Assembly (NCBI GenBank): GCA_963576785.1
Contig: OY756145.1
Location: 1,240,001-1,304,000 of the forward strand
Length of the DNA stretch: 64,000 nucleotides
Source: Chlorophyllum brunneum
Lineage: Eukaryota; Basidiomycota; Agaricomycetes; Agaricales; Agaricaceae
Direction: 5' to 3'
Under the pieces are notes generated by a model. The model did no database searches. It saw only the letters and a list, made by a program, of their open reading frames with translations, and was not told the DNA's origin. The translations under genes were made by a program, and so were the position numbers. Of the stretch, positions 54,714 through 64,000 are shown piece after piece (within the stretch, counting starts at the first letter, position 1; every line of letters begins with the position of its first letter).

Positions 54714-57700
54714 ATCCAACCAATCCTTCAATGACTAAGTCCAAGCATGGGGATGAGAATTTGATGGTTTGAGGGTAGACTGTCTTGGTGAATACATCTG
54801 CAACTTGTTCTTCTCCTGGTACAAACACTAGATTGATGATTCTCTCATCTACAGTATCTCTGAGCCAGTAGAATCAAAGATCCAAGTGCTTCATGCATCT
54901 GTGGTACTCTGGATTCTTGGCTACACTGATTCCTGACTTGTTATCGATGTAGAGAGTCAAAGAATGGTCCAGGGAGTAGCCAAATTCACTCAGAATGTTG
55001 CAAGTCCACATGATTTCCTTCCCAGCCTCAATAGCAGCAATGTACTCAGCCTCTGTACTCAAAAGAGTGACAAAAGCCTGATGCTTAGAGGACCAACCAA
55101 CTGCTCCACCACCAACCAAGGTTACATATCCACCTGTAGCTCATCCTGTGGTCTTGTAGGAGCCATGAGATGCATCAGAGTAGGTGGTAAAGAGTTACTA
55201 GTCATTCTGGGAGCAATAGACAAGCTTATAGTCAATGGTACCCTTCAAATATCACAAAAGATGCTTGACTGCAGTCCAATGTGTGGGAGCTGGGTTGTGG
55301 TTGAACCTTCCAAGGTAGGAGGCAGCAAAGGCGATGTCTGGACGTGTCATGGTGGCTAGATATTGCAGAGAACCATTTTCATCATTTCTTGCTCATCTGG
55401 AGTGGGTACAACATCTGAGAGGTCCGTTCCAGGTGAGAGAGGGGTCTGAACAGGCTTAGAGTCATCCATATGGTAATGTTCTAGTTCTTCGATGTATTGC
55501 TGCTGGGAGAGCGAAATAGAATGGTTCTGAATGTCTTGGTGGACTTGTACAGCAAGGAGGAATGTTGTGGGACCCAGTTCTCGAAGTTTGAAGTGTTTGG
55601 AGAGCTCCTGGATTGTTAATTCCATGGCTAAGTCATCCTTTGACATCAGAGTAATGTCATCAATAAAGACTGGGACTATAACCTTCACTGTGCCCTTTGA
55701 ATAAAGGTAGATAGAGCTGTCAGAGGGCAATTTCGAGTATCCCAAGGTAGTCATGATGCTGTGGAGCTTCTTATTCCACTGTCTGGCTGCCTGCCTGAGT
55801 CCATGGAGTGATTTTCAAAGCCTAAAAATGCTGTTGGGGCCTCCCACATGGTATCCTTCACACTGGTGCATATAGATCTCTTCTTCAAGTTCTCCATAGG
55901 TAAAAGCAGACGAAATGTCGATAGATCGAAGCTGGTAGCCTTCTCTGGCTGTTAGAGCAATTATGAGGCGAAGGGAGGCAGGACAAAAGATGGGAGCAAA
56001 GACTTCAGTATAATCATAGCCTGGACATTGAGAATAGCCCTTTGCAACAAGTCTGGCCTTATAGCATTCGATTGAACCGTCAGAATGGTGTTTAACCTTG
56101 AATACCCAACCAGAACCGACCGCTTTCTTGCCTGGAGGAAGCTCAACAATGTCCCAAGTCCCATTGGCCTGCAAATTCAAAATCTCCATTTCACAAGCTT
56201 CTTTCCACTCTTGGGCATCTGGAGCAGTCATGGCAAGCTTGTAGGTTCGAGGATCTGGTCCAGAGACACTGGCAGCAAACTCAACCTCACAGAAACCAGA
56301 ATCAGCCAGTAAAGCCTCTTCTTCATCATCTTCTTCAACCAGAGGGTTTACTTTGACCTTCCACCACTCCCCAGGCTCCTTTCTCACTCAATTTGAACGC
56401 CTACAAGGTGGTGGTTCAGTTGAGGGTGTAGAACGAGCTGGAGGGGTCGTTGGGGTTGTAGAGAGTGTAGATGACAAGCTAGAAGATTGTGAGGGCAGTG
56501 GAGGAGTACTGGGACGCTTTGGAATGATTGGTGAAGGTGGTGGTGGACTTGGCTGACTTGGGAGAGGAACTGTGGATGCATTTCGAGGCTGTTGAGCTCG
56601 TGGCGGTGCATAGAGGTCGTTTACATCACCCCCTTCATCTCCAAAAGAGGGCAAGTCCAGAAACGTCAATGGAGAGCCAGTGGATGAGTTAGAAGGTGGA
56701 GGATCGTTTGGGGAGGGTGGTGGACCAGCAAATGATGGTATAGCTTCCATTTTCGCTCTAGAGAGGCCAGGGAAGTGTCTTTCATCGAAATCTGCTCGTT
56801 CAGAGATGCAGACCTTGCGAGTGGTTGGGTTATAGAACTTCCAACCTTTGTAGCCAGCTGGGTAGCCAACAAAGACGCATTTTTGGAAGTGTGGTTGGAG
56901 GGAATTTTGCTTATCTCGTTGGATATGCACATAGGCAGTACACCCCCATACTCTGAGGTGTGAAATGTCTGGTTTACGGCCATAAAACGCTTCAAATGGC
57001 GTCAAATTCACAAGAGAAGCTGTAGGAAGGTGGTTCCAAACGTGTACTATTGAAGCAAGGCATTCCCCCCAAAATGACAGTGGTAACTGTGATTCTGAGA
57101 GCATAGCAGTGATCCTTTCCCCCATAGTACAATTTGCTTGTTCAGCTAGGCCATTTTGCTGTGGTCTGTTGTGAGTAGAGTACCTCCTTTCAATCCCAGC
57201 CTGCTTAGTGAACCTCAAGAATGCTTCAGACATGTATTCACCACCTTTATTGTCCTGTAGAGCTCAAATTTTCATTTCCAACTGGTTTTCAGCCCAAGAT
57301 TTGTAGACCTTGAATGCTTCAAAGGCCTCAGACTTGGCCTTGAGTGGGTAAATTGCTCGAAAACATGTAGAATTGTCAATAAATGAGATCTAGTACTTGT
57401 ACCCTTGGACTGTGCTAACTGGGAGCAGTTCATGAAGGTCTGTGTGCACCAGATCAAGTGGGGAGTGGTTGTGACTGAGGGAAGAGGGGAATGGGTCCGC
57501 ATGCATCTTTCCTGCCAGGCATAGCTCACAAATAGGGTCTGGGGTGGTGGTAGAGTCAATTTTAAGGCCTGTGACAAGGTCTTGACTGACCATCTTCTTC
57601 ACGTCAGCATAATTGTGGTGAATGAAGCATCTATGCCATAGAGAGAGGTCAAGAGGAAGGGTAGAGGTGTGGAGAGCCGTTTCTGAGTGCCTAGTGATAC

Positions 57701-57791
57701 TGTCAAGTGATGCTGAGTTGTTGGAATGGATGGTAGTGGTAAAAAGTGTATTTCCTCCAAGTTTGAACTCCATAGAGCAAGCAGTGATCAA
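54714..57791 (-). pseudogene. Copia D3 pol: integrase, RT, RNase H
   Basis: In-frame pieces from 57791 to 55356, then a frameshift before 55119. GAG-pre-integrase LWHRCFIHHNYADVKK...CELCLAGKMH (~57655-57510). Integrase core LDLVHTDLHELLP, DNKGGEY and NGLAEQANCTMGERITAML (~57235-57110). A Pro/Ser-rich linker follows (~56780-56390). RT: VGSGWVFKVKHHSDGS, LRSIDISSAFTYGELEEEIY and FIDD at ~55655 as catalytic box. RNase H end LLSTEAEYIAAIEAGKEIMW and IDNKSGISVAKNPEYH (~55050-54890). Stops at 57390, 57236-57266, 56388, 55815 and 55356. Confidence 0.9.
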
Positions 57792-57806
57792 GATATTGAA
57801 GTTCTT

Positions 57807-58382
57807 TTACTGGGTAAGGTATAGGCACGATAGGAGGTTGCTCTTGAGCTCTGGGACATGTAGAACACACATAAACTCGACTGCTGTGGCCTCCCCTGTG
57901 GCCAGAATGGGTTGGAAGACCACAGAACCAATACCAGAGGCATGGACCACTAAATTGTCTACTAGATGGATGGGAGTGCAACAGGGAGTGTAGGTCTTGA
58001 ACCAGTGACAATGTGGGGTCATGTGGGACATAGCACCAGTGTCTGGCAGCCATTCCTGGTGCAGTGAGGGCCTGGAAGCGATGGGAGAGGCTGGAGAGGC
58101 AGAACATGATGATGGTGATGCATTTTGGGCATATTCCATGGCTGAGCTGGCTGTAGCTGGGGCTAGACAGGTAGAGAGGGGTGTAGAAGGTATGGTAGTC
58201 TTTTCAGAACGTCTAGAGCATCGCTTTTGTCGATTTCTGGTGTCCAGTTGGGCCTTGCTTCGAGCCTGAATGTAATAATGGCAGTTAAGCATATTATGGC
58301 CAGTCTTGGTACAGAAATTGCAAATAGCGGTTGTTGGGCGTTGCTGAGAGCGTGGAGAGGTGGTGTAAAATGTAGTAGACAT
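57807..58382 (-). pseudogene. Copia D3 short gag with CCHC knuckle and protease
   Basis: The frame starts at ATG 58382, right behind the leader, and reaches the knuckle CNFCTKTGHNMLNC after only ~20 residues. A protease with LPDTGAMSHMTPH (catalytic DTG) follows. The usual ~200-residue N-terminal Gag domain of copia elements is absent, both here and in D2, so the family may be an internally deleted, non-autonomous derivative. The stop at 57807 separates it from the integrase part. Confidence 0.75.
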
Positions 58383-58515
58383 AGTGGAGGACTCATGGCG
58401 GCATTGGTGAAAGGATAGGGAGAGAATTCGAGGTGAGGAGAGGATAATGAGTTGGTTAGGATAAATTATGGATAAATCTCCAATTTCTTGCTTCTAAAGC
58501 TCGGGGTCCATAACC

Positions 58516-58786
58516 TGATAAAGGTAGTATGCAGTGGGACTGTTGAACGGTCCTAGAGAGCAAGAAATAAGTCTATTAAGTGACCAAATCTGTGGAGACT
58601 GTGGACTATTATTAGAGACTATGGAATAAGTGTACAAGGTACTACTCACCTGTGGACTATGGTTAGAGACTAGAGAAGCCTCTGAGACGTCCACAGGTGT
58701 CTAAGTTCAACCTATCACATGACACAATCAATCCATTACCTCACAATCTATAACTTGGTGCAGATCACAACTTGCACACTCTAACA
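58516..58786 (-). repeat. Copia D3 5' LTR
   Basis: 271 bp, a few differences from 54430-54703 including a small indel near 58587. The right flank is LINE L15. Confidence 0.85.
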
Positions 58787-59101
58787 CAGGCCTTGAAATG
58801 TCCAACCTATGGTGGTCCTCATCATAAGGAACACTATTGAACTCTCTGTGGGTGCTACAAGGGTAACTCTAATGTGCAGCCTCCCATCCCTCCCATACCA
58901 GCAAATGAGCCTTGTCCTCACATACCACATTGTCTCAACTGTCAAGGTCTGCACCATACAACCTTGAAGAAATGTGAGTTCTTTGATGCTCAGTTTGAAC
59001 CTGAGAAAATCAAGAAGTTCTATTGTGAGGTGAGTAATAACTGTCTTCGACAGCAATCTCCCCTCACCAACCCACATACTCTACAGCTTGCCAATGAATA
59101 G
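58787..59101 (+). pseudogene. L15 ORF1 C-terminus with zinc knuckles
   Basis: Cys/His-rich segments LKCPTYGGPHHKEHY (knuckle with Cys-to-Tyr changes and a TGA next to it) and CLNCQGLHHTTLKKC (C-x2-C-x4-H-x4-C, intact), followed by FFDAQFEPEKIKKFYCEV. The frame ends LANE-TAG at 59099-59101, 28 bases before the ORF2 start. These knuckles bind LINE RNA. Confidence 0.8.
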
Positions 59102-59129
59102 GTGACCTTTAGAACTACAAAGTCTCCAT

Positions 59130-62100
59130 GTGTACCAACAGAACCTAAATAAGAATTATGATTTATTGGACACTTTACTTGAGGATCTCAAAGATCACTT
59201 TGATATTCTCTTTATTCAAGAACCTTTCTGGCAGTTTATCAGATCTGCTCCCTCCACAACTTCTGTCAAGGGGGACAACATTATTGGTACCCCCAAGCAC
59301 CCTGAGTGGCTGTGCATGGTTTGGGCCCCAAAGCCTAGCTCTGACCTGCAGGTTATGACATTTGTCCATAACCAGTTGGCTTCTCTGAGACTGTCCTATC
59401 GGATGGATCTCATCAATCACTGTGACATTATGGTTCTTTTTCTCTTTTTTGGGGGGGGGAGACCCTAAAACTCATGAACATTTATTTTGATTTGGAACAC
59501 ATAGCAATTTGGTTCCTTTTGGACAAGTCTGCTACTTTGCCCAGGCATGTCTATATGGGTGGTGATTTTAATTGCCATTCTGAGCTTTGGGACCCTAATT
59601 GTGGCTCCCACTCAGGCACAGTGCAGTCTCTGATCTCCATCAGGACAGACATTGGTCTAGACCTTGCCCTCCCAGTTGAGCCTAGGCCTACTCACATTCT
59701 GCACAATGAGGATCTTTAGCCTTCAGTCCTAAATCTTTTGTTTGTTTCATCAGACCTGTCTATTTCCCATAGACCCAGGTTGGATTACTTCCTTAAGGGT
59801 CTGTCAGACCACATTCCACTGGTTCTGACACTTCCAGTTATACCCACATAGTGGAGACTCACAGGAAAACCCTGCTGCATTATGGTAGTGAAAGGGTAGT
59901 GCTCTTCCTTACTAATATTATCTGGGATCTCCATAAAGTTGCCAGGCTTCCAGAACCCACCACAACTGATGAGGTCAAGGCCATGGTGCATGTCATGGTG
60001 GAGGCCTTCTCCACTACTTGGGAGGCCTATGCAGTGGACATCATAATCACTCGGTAATCTAAGCCCTGGTGGAACCAGGAATGTTGCAAAACCTTCAGGA
60101 GGTATTGTAAAACTTGTTCTCATGATGACTACTCTATCTTTAGATGTGCTAAGAAGCACACTAAGTGCAACTTCTTTGATGCTTGCATTGAGGAAATTGC
60201 TTCTTCTAACAAGCAACCATGGAACCTTATGGAATGGGTCCAAAAGTGGAAGCTTCTATCCTGTGAGGCTATCCAGTACAATGGAGAGCCATGTCACATG
60301 CTCCCAGATCTCTGGGATGCACTCCACAATATCTACAACTTGGCCTCTGGCCAAGCTGTGGATATTTCTGTTCTTGATCTGTTGCTGAGCCTTCCAGCTT
60401 GGGAGTGGGTCCATTTCTCAGCCTTAGAGTTAATGGATGCCCTAAGCACTTGCTTAGGTGTGTCTGTCCCAGGGCCGGACCATGTAATATGAACCCACCT
60501 CAAAGAGATTACCAAAAGCCCCAATATCCTTCGGCTATTCATTGGGATAGCTAATACCTGCATGTGTGTGTGTTATTGGCTATCCTACTTCAAGGAAAGC
60601 TTGTTGGTTATTGTACTGAAGCTGGGCAAGCTGTTCTATTCTATACCCAAGGCATTCAGGCCCATTGTGCTCCTGAACACCTTTGGTAAGCTCATCAAGA
60701 AGATGATCTTGAATTGCCTCCAGTTTGACTCTGTTAAGCATGGAGTTTTTCATCCAAATCAGCTCAGTGGTATCCATCAGAGGTCTACTAAAGATGCTGG
60801 GATACTCCTAACCCATATTATTTATGTAGGATGGGCTAAGGGCCTCAAGACTAGTGTTGTCACTTTTGACATTGCTCAGTTCTTTCCATTACTCAACCAT
60901 GAAATGTTGTTGGCAATACTACAGAAGCAAGGATTTGACCCCTATGTGGGTAGATTCTTCACTTCTTATTTAGTCAGTTGTTCTATGCAATATGTATGGG
61001 GGGACCACAAGTCTGACCTCAGATAGGCAGACGTAAGGGTAGGTTAGGGCTCAGCACTCTCTCCTATCCTCTCCAGTCTTTATCTTGCCCCCTTCATAAA
61101 GCTTTATGACAGGGAGGCAATTGTACTTGGGAGTATTTTACTCTCATACATCAATGATGGCCTTGCCATTGCCCAGGCTAAAACCTGGGAATCTAACCTA
61201 GTATGTCTTAAGTAGGCATACCAGATTATACATTATCTGACCACTTCATTTGGGCTTGCTGTTAAGTATGACAAGTCTGAAGTTTTTTATTTCTCCTATA
61301 AATAGGGAGATGACAACCCACCACTGGATTTGGGATATGCCCCCCATACCAGTGACACTTTGCTATACATCAAGACCCACTGGAGGTACTTGGGTTTCTT
61401 TTCAATTGGGCTCTTACATTCAAAGAGCATATTCAATATTATGCTACCAAGTCTCTGTCTATGGTCAAGGCCATGGGTATGCTTAGTAACTTGTCTTGGG
61501 GACTTCTTCCTGCCCAGAAGAGGACCCTCTATTGCTTGTGTGTGGTGCCTATTGCTACATACAGGTTTCATCTTTGGTTTTATGAAGGTGCCCATAATAA
61601 GGCCCTTCTGAAACAACTTAACACCATACAGCATAAAGCTGTATTGTGGATCACTGGCACATTCTACACTAGTCCTACCAGAGGGGCTGAGGCCTTAGCT
61701 GGCCTCATCCCCATCCATCTTCATCTCAAGAAACTGGCTACCTGTGCTATCCACAGAGTAGCCACACTGTCTGAAAACTACCCTATTCATTCTATTATGG
61801 AATGGCAGTATACTGCTGGGTATATTCCACACCCCAGGTTGATCACTCTCATGACTCCCACCCAGGCAGTCAGGGTCAAGGGGCCAGTCACAGAGGCAAA
61901 CTCTTGTTTGCCAGAATTGATGGAGATGTTCAAGCCCTTTGCACTTGAAGCATTGCCAGGTTCTTGTCTCATGGACTGCTATGCAGCCCATATGACATTT
62001 AAGACATTTGACACATCACTTAGTGGAAATCCTGTGGGTCATCAAGTGGATTTGCTCAACAATACTCTTTGTGAGTACCATGAGGATAGACAGGTAGTTT

Positions 62101-62860
62101 ACACAGTGACAGATGCAAGTCTACTGTTGGTTGGGGACTATCAGGTGGTTTTGCCTGCCCATGTTTATGGAGGGACATATTTGCTTTGTACATTGTGTCA
62201 CCCAGCTAGCAAGGTTACAGCCCTAATGTTGAGCTTTTTGCTATCCTATGGCTTTGGGAACTGCTTCTGCAGTTGCTGAGGCTGTACATATTGCAGTCTT
62301 TATGGACTTGATTGGTTCTGCCAAGTGAGCTCTTGATCTGTCTGTACAGTCTGGCCAAGGACATTCCCTGGCTGTTTGTCATCTCCTATTAGAATGGTGC
62401 AGGGATTGTCCTGACCATTCCCTCACTTTCTGGTCTGTTCCATCTTCAGCAAAGTGGTCCATTCATCAGATGGTACATGAATATGCAAACAACCTCTGAG
62501 TTGCTGTTGGGCATCACCCAGTAACGTCTCTTGATTCACTGCATAAACTCAATGTAGCAGCCATACAAAAGGCCTGGAAAGTCTCTTTCCAGGACTTCTC
62601 TTATTGTGGTTCAAACTTCCTTGCCCTCAAGGATAACAAGAACAAAATTTTACAGCCAACATACCTCCATAGGGGTTCATGGCTTCCTTCATTTTCCTCT
62701 CAGTCCATTGTAGTGAGAGCAAACTGTGCCATCCTCAGGTATGCACCAACCAATGAGTACTGCTCCTGGTTTCATCCTCTAGAGCCTATTGGCTGTGAGT
62801 ATGGGGCTCTTCTGGAAACCTGCACTCATATCTACAAGAGACATCATGGCCTGCCAGTCT
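59130..62860 (+). pseudogene. L15 ORF2: endonuclease, RT, RNase H, zinc end
   Basis: ORF2 opens at MYQQNLNKNYD. Endonuclease: DILFIQEPFW, YMGGDFNCHSELWDP (59554) and SDHIPLV (59810). A frameshift at the G(9) run (59451-59459) breaks it. RT: KAFRPIVLLNTFGKLIKK (~60643), FDIAQFFPLLNHEM (~60867), a broken GVGQ motif with stops at 61024 and 61045, and YIND (~61149) for YVDD. RNase H: TVTDASLLLVGDYQVVL (62105) and KVTALMLS (Glu segment shifted in frame). The zinc end CEYGALLETCTH lacks the last Cys residues because of a deletion (~62800-62840). Confidence 0.85.
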
Positions 62861-63014
62861 TTATTGGCCAGCTGGTAGATTTTAATTGCAAATTAACACA
62901 TACTCTCCCTAGGGAGGGAAGGCTAGGAGTTGCTCATTATTCTGGTCTAGGATTCATGCATCTGTGTACATTTTCACGACTGTTCACCCAGACTGCCTGT
63001 CAGTGGTCTAGTTC

Positions 63015-63188
63015 TGTTAAGAGAGGTAAAGAAGAGAGGAGCTCAAACACAGACACAAACACAGACACAGACACAAAAGCAGGTAAAAACCTTATATTTG
63101 AGAGAGCTAGGACACTTTTTATATACCAAAACTACATGGTCTGTGCACTCTAGATCATGTGACTATCTAAACAGGTCATCTGCTAACA
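63015..63188. mobile_element. Solo LTR E4 in the L15 3' UTR (target AGTTC/AGTTT)
   Basis: 174 bp, TGTTAAGAGAGG...CTGCTAACA, flanked by AGTTC (63010-63014) and AGTTT (63189-63193), a 5 bp duplication with one change. Contains an ACACAGACACAA repeat (~63047-63073). The shortest and most diverged E copy. Confidence 0.7.
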
Positions 63189-63305
63189 AGTTTGGCCAGG
63201 GGAGAGCCCATCTTCGAATACCCTCTGTCAAATGTACTTGTCATAGTAGATACAGGTGGACTGCAATTGCATACCACCTTAAATATAATGATATAAAAAA
63301 AAAAA

Positions 63306-64000
63306 GAGATGAAAACCTGGTGATGCTTTGAGTGCAAAGGGCTCAAACATCTCCATCAATTCTGGCAAACAAGAGTTTGCCTCTGTGACTGGCCCCTTAA
63401 CCCTAACTGCCTGGGCAGGAGTCATGAGAGTGATTGATCTAGGACATGGAACACATCTAGCAGTATACTGACATCCCAGAATGCACAGGATAATTCTCAG
63501 AAAGTGTGGCTACCCTGTGGACAGCACAGGTAGCCAGCTTCTTGAGATAAAGATGGATGGGGATAAGGCCAGCTAAGGCCTCAGCTCCTCTAGTAGGGCT
63601 GGTGCAGAACATACCAGTGATCCACAATGCAGCTTTATGCTGCATGGTGTTAAGTTGTTTCAGAAGGGCCTTATTATGGACACCTTCATAAAACCAAAGA
63701 TGAAACCCATATGTAGCAATAGGCACTACACACAAGTAATAGAGGGTCCTCTTCTAGGTAGGAAGAAGTCCCTGAGACAAGTTACCAAGCATGCCTATGG
63801 CCTTGACCATAGACAGAGACTCATAATGTCAAATGTGCTCTTTAAACATAAGAGCCTGATCAAAAAAGAAACCCAAGTACCTCCAATGGGTCTTAGGGCA
63901 TGGCAGAGTATTACTGGTATGGGAGACATATCCCAAATCTAGCAGTAGGTTGTCATCTTCCCATTTATGGGAGAAATGAAAAACTTTGGACTTGTTATGC
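63306..64000 (-). mobile_element. LINE L16 (minus), partial: RT thumb and start of RNase H region
   Basis: Antisense translation gives HLYLKKLATCAVHRVATLSE, MQHKAALWITGMFCTSPTRG and VVPIATYGFHLWFYEGVHNK (63735-63457). A stretch further right matches the THWRYLGFFF part. It is cut on the left by the L15 poly(A) and continues past the window. It is likely the host into which L15 inserted. Confidence 0.8.

Larger units (their letters stand above)
54182..58786 (-). mobile_element. Copia D3 (minus) with an extra gag stub beyond its 3' LTR
   Basis: 5' LTR 58516-58786, interior, 3' LTR 54430-54703, then a second leader and gag start (54182-54429) that ends at the LINE L14 poly(A). So two D units share the 54430-54703 LTR in tandem, as made by recombination between LTRs. 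The primer site GGTTATGGACCC (sense, 58515-58504) has one change from the iMet half-tRNA site. Confidence 0.85.
58787..63305 (+). mobile_element. LINE L15 (plus): ORF1 end, full ORF2, poly(A) 63295-63305, with solo LTR E4
   Basis: The longest uninterrupted LINE copy. It starts in the ORF1 zinc-knuckle part at the D3 LTR and ends in A(11). It carries the continuous sequence (59757-59775) that proves L6 was split by elements F and A-C. Confidence 0.85.

Overview
This 64 kb window is a transposon graveyard from a fungus. It is most likely a repeat-rich Agaricomycete. The evidence is a chromodomain Ty3/gypsy element, Ty1/copia elements with a half-tRNA(iMet) type primer site, and Tad1/I-like LINEs carrying RNase H and a C-terminal zinc motif. 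The genus is not claimed. I found no intact host protein gene. Nearly every stretch over 300 bases can be assigned to a mobile element or a fragment of one, and coding regions carry stops and frameshifts that mostly look like C-to-T (or G-to-A) decay.

Layout. 1-8344: an inverted LINE ORF1 piece, then two plus-strand LINEs (L1, L2) that end in poly(A). 8345-18662: a scrambled block of LINE pieces (L3-L6), fragments of a copia family (D), and a ~1.47 kb terminal-inverted-repeat element without a transposase (here called Rx). 18663-41165: a nest inside LINE L6. L6 was hit by a 582 bp two-LTR element (F, target duplication AAATA) that contains a tRNA-like sequence. The F edge was hit by a minus-strand gypsy element A (duplication TATGT). 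The integrase region of A was hit by a plus-strand gypsy B (duplication TTGAC), and the 3' LTR of A was hit by the almost intact copia C (duplication ACATA). 41161-43318 resumes L6 (endonuclease and ORF1). 43319-54181: more LINE copies (L8-L14), solo LTRs (families E and G) and another Rx copy. 54182-58786: copia D3 with a shared-LTR tandem structure. 58787-64000: LINE L15 with its poly(A), then part of a minus-strand LINE (L16).

How the parts work together. The autonomous machinery represented is LINE ORF1/ORF2 (endonuclease, reverse transcriptase, RNase H), copia gag-pol, and chromovirus gag-pol with a chromodomain. Element C looks youngest: its LTRs differ at about 3 of 572 positions, and its single gag-pol frame is interrupted only by four TGA codons. 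Gypsy A and B show ~5% divergence between their own LTRs.

Most interesting points: an extra unknown ORF between the chromodomain and 3' LTR of the gypsy family; a 12-base complementarity that fits Tf1-type self-priming; the F element with two unlike LTRs facing each other and a tRNA-like gene inside; a 4 kb inverted repeat that is far more identical than the rest of the two gypsy copies; and a 200-N scaffold gap flanked by an exact 2,026 bp duplication that is probably an assembly artefact.
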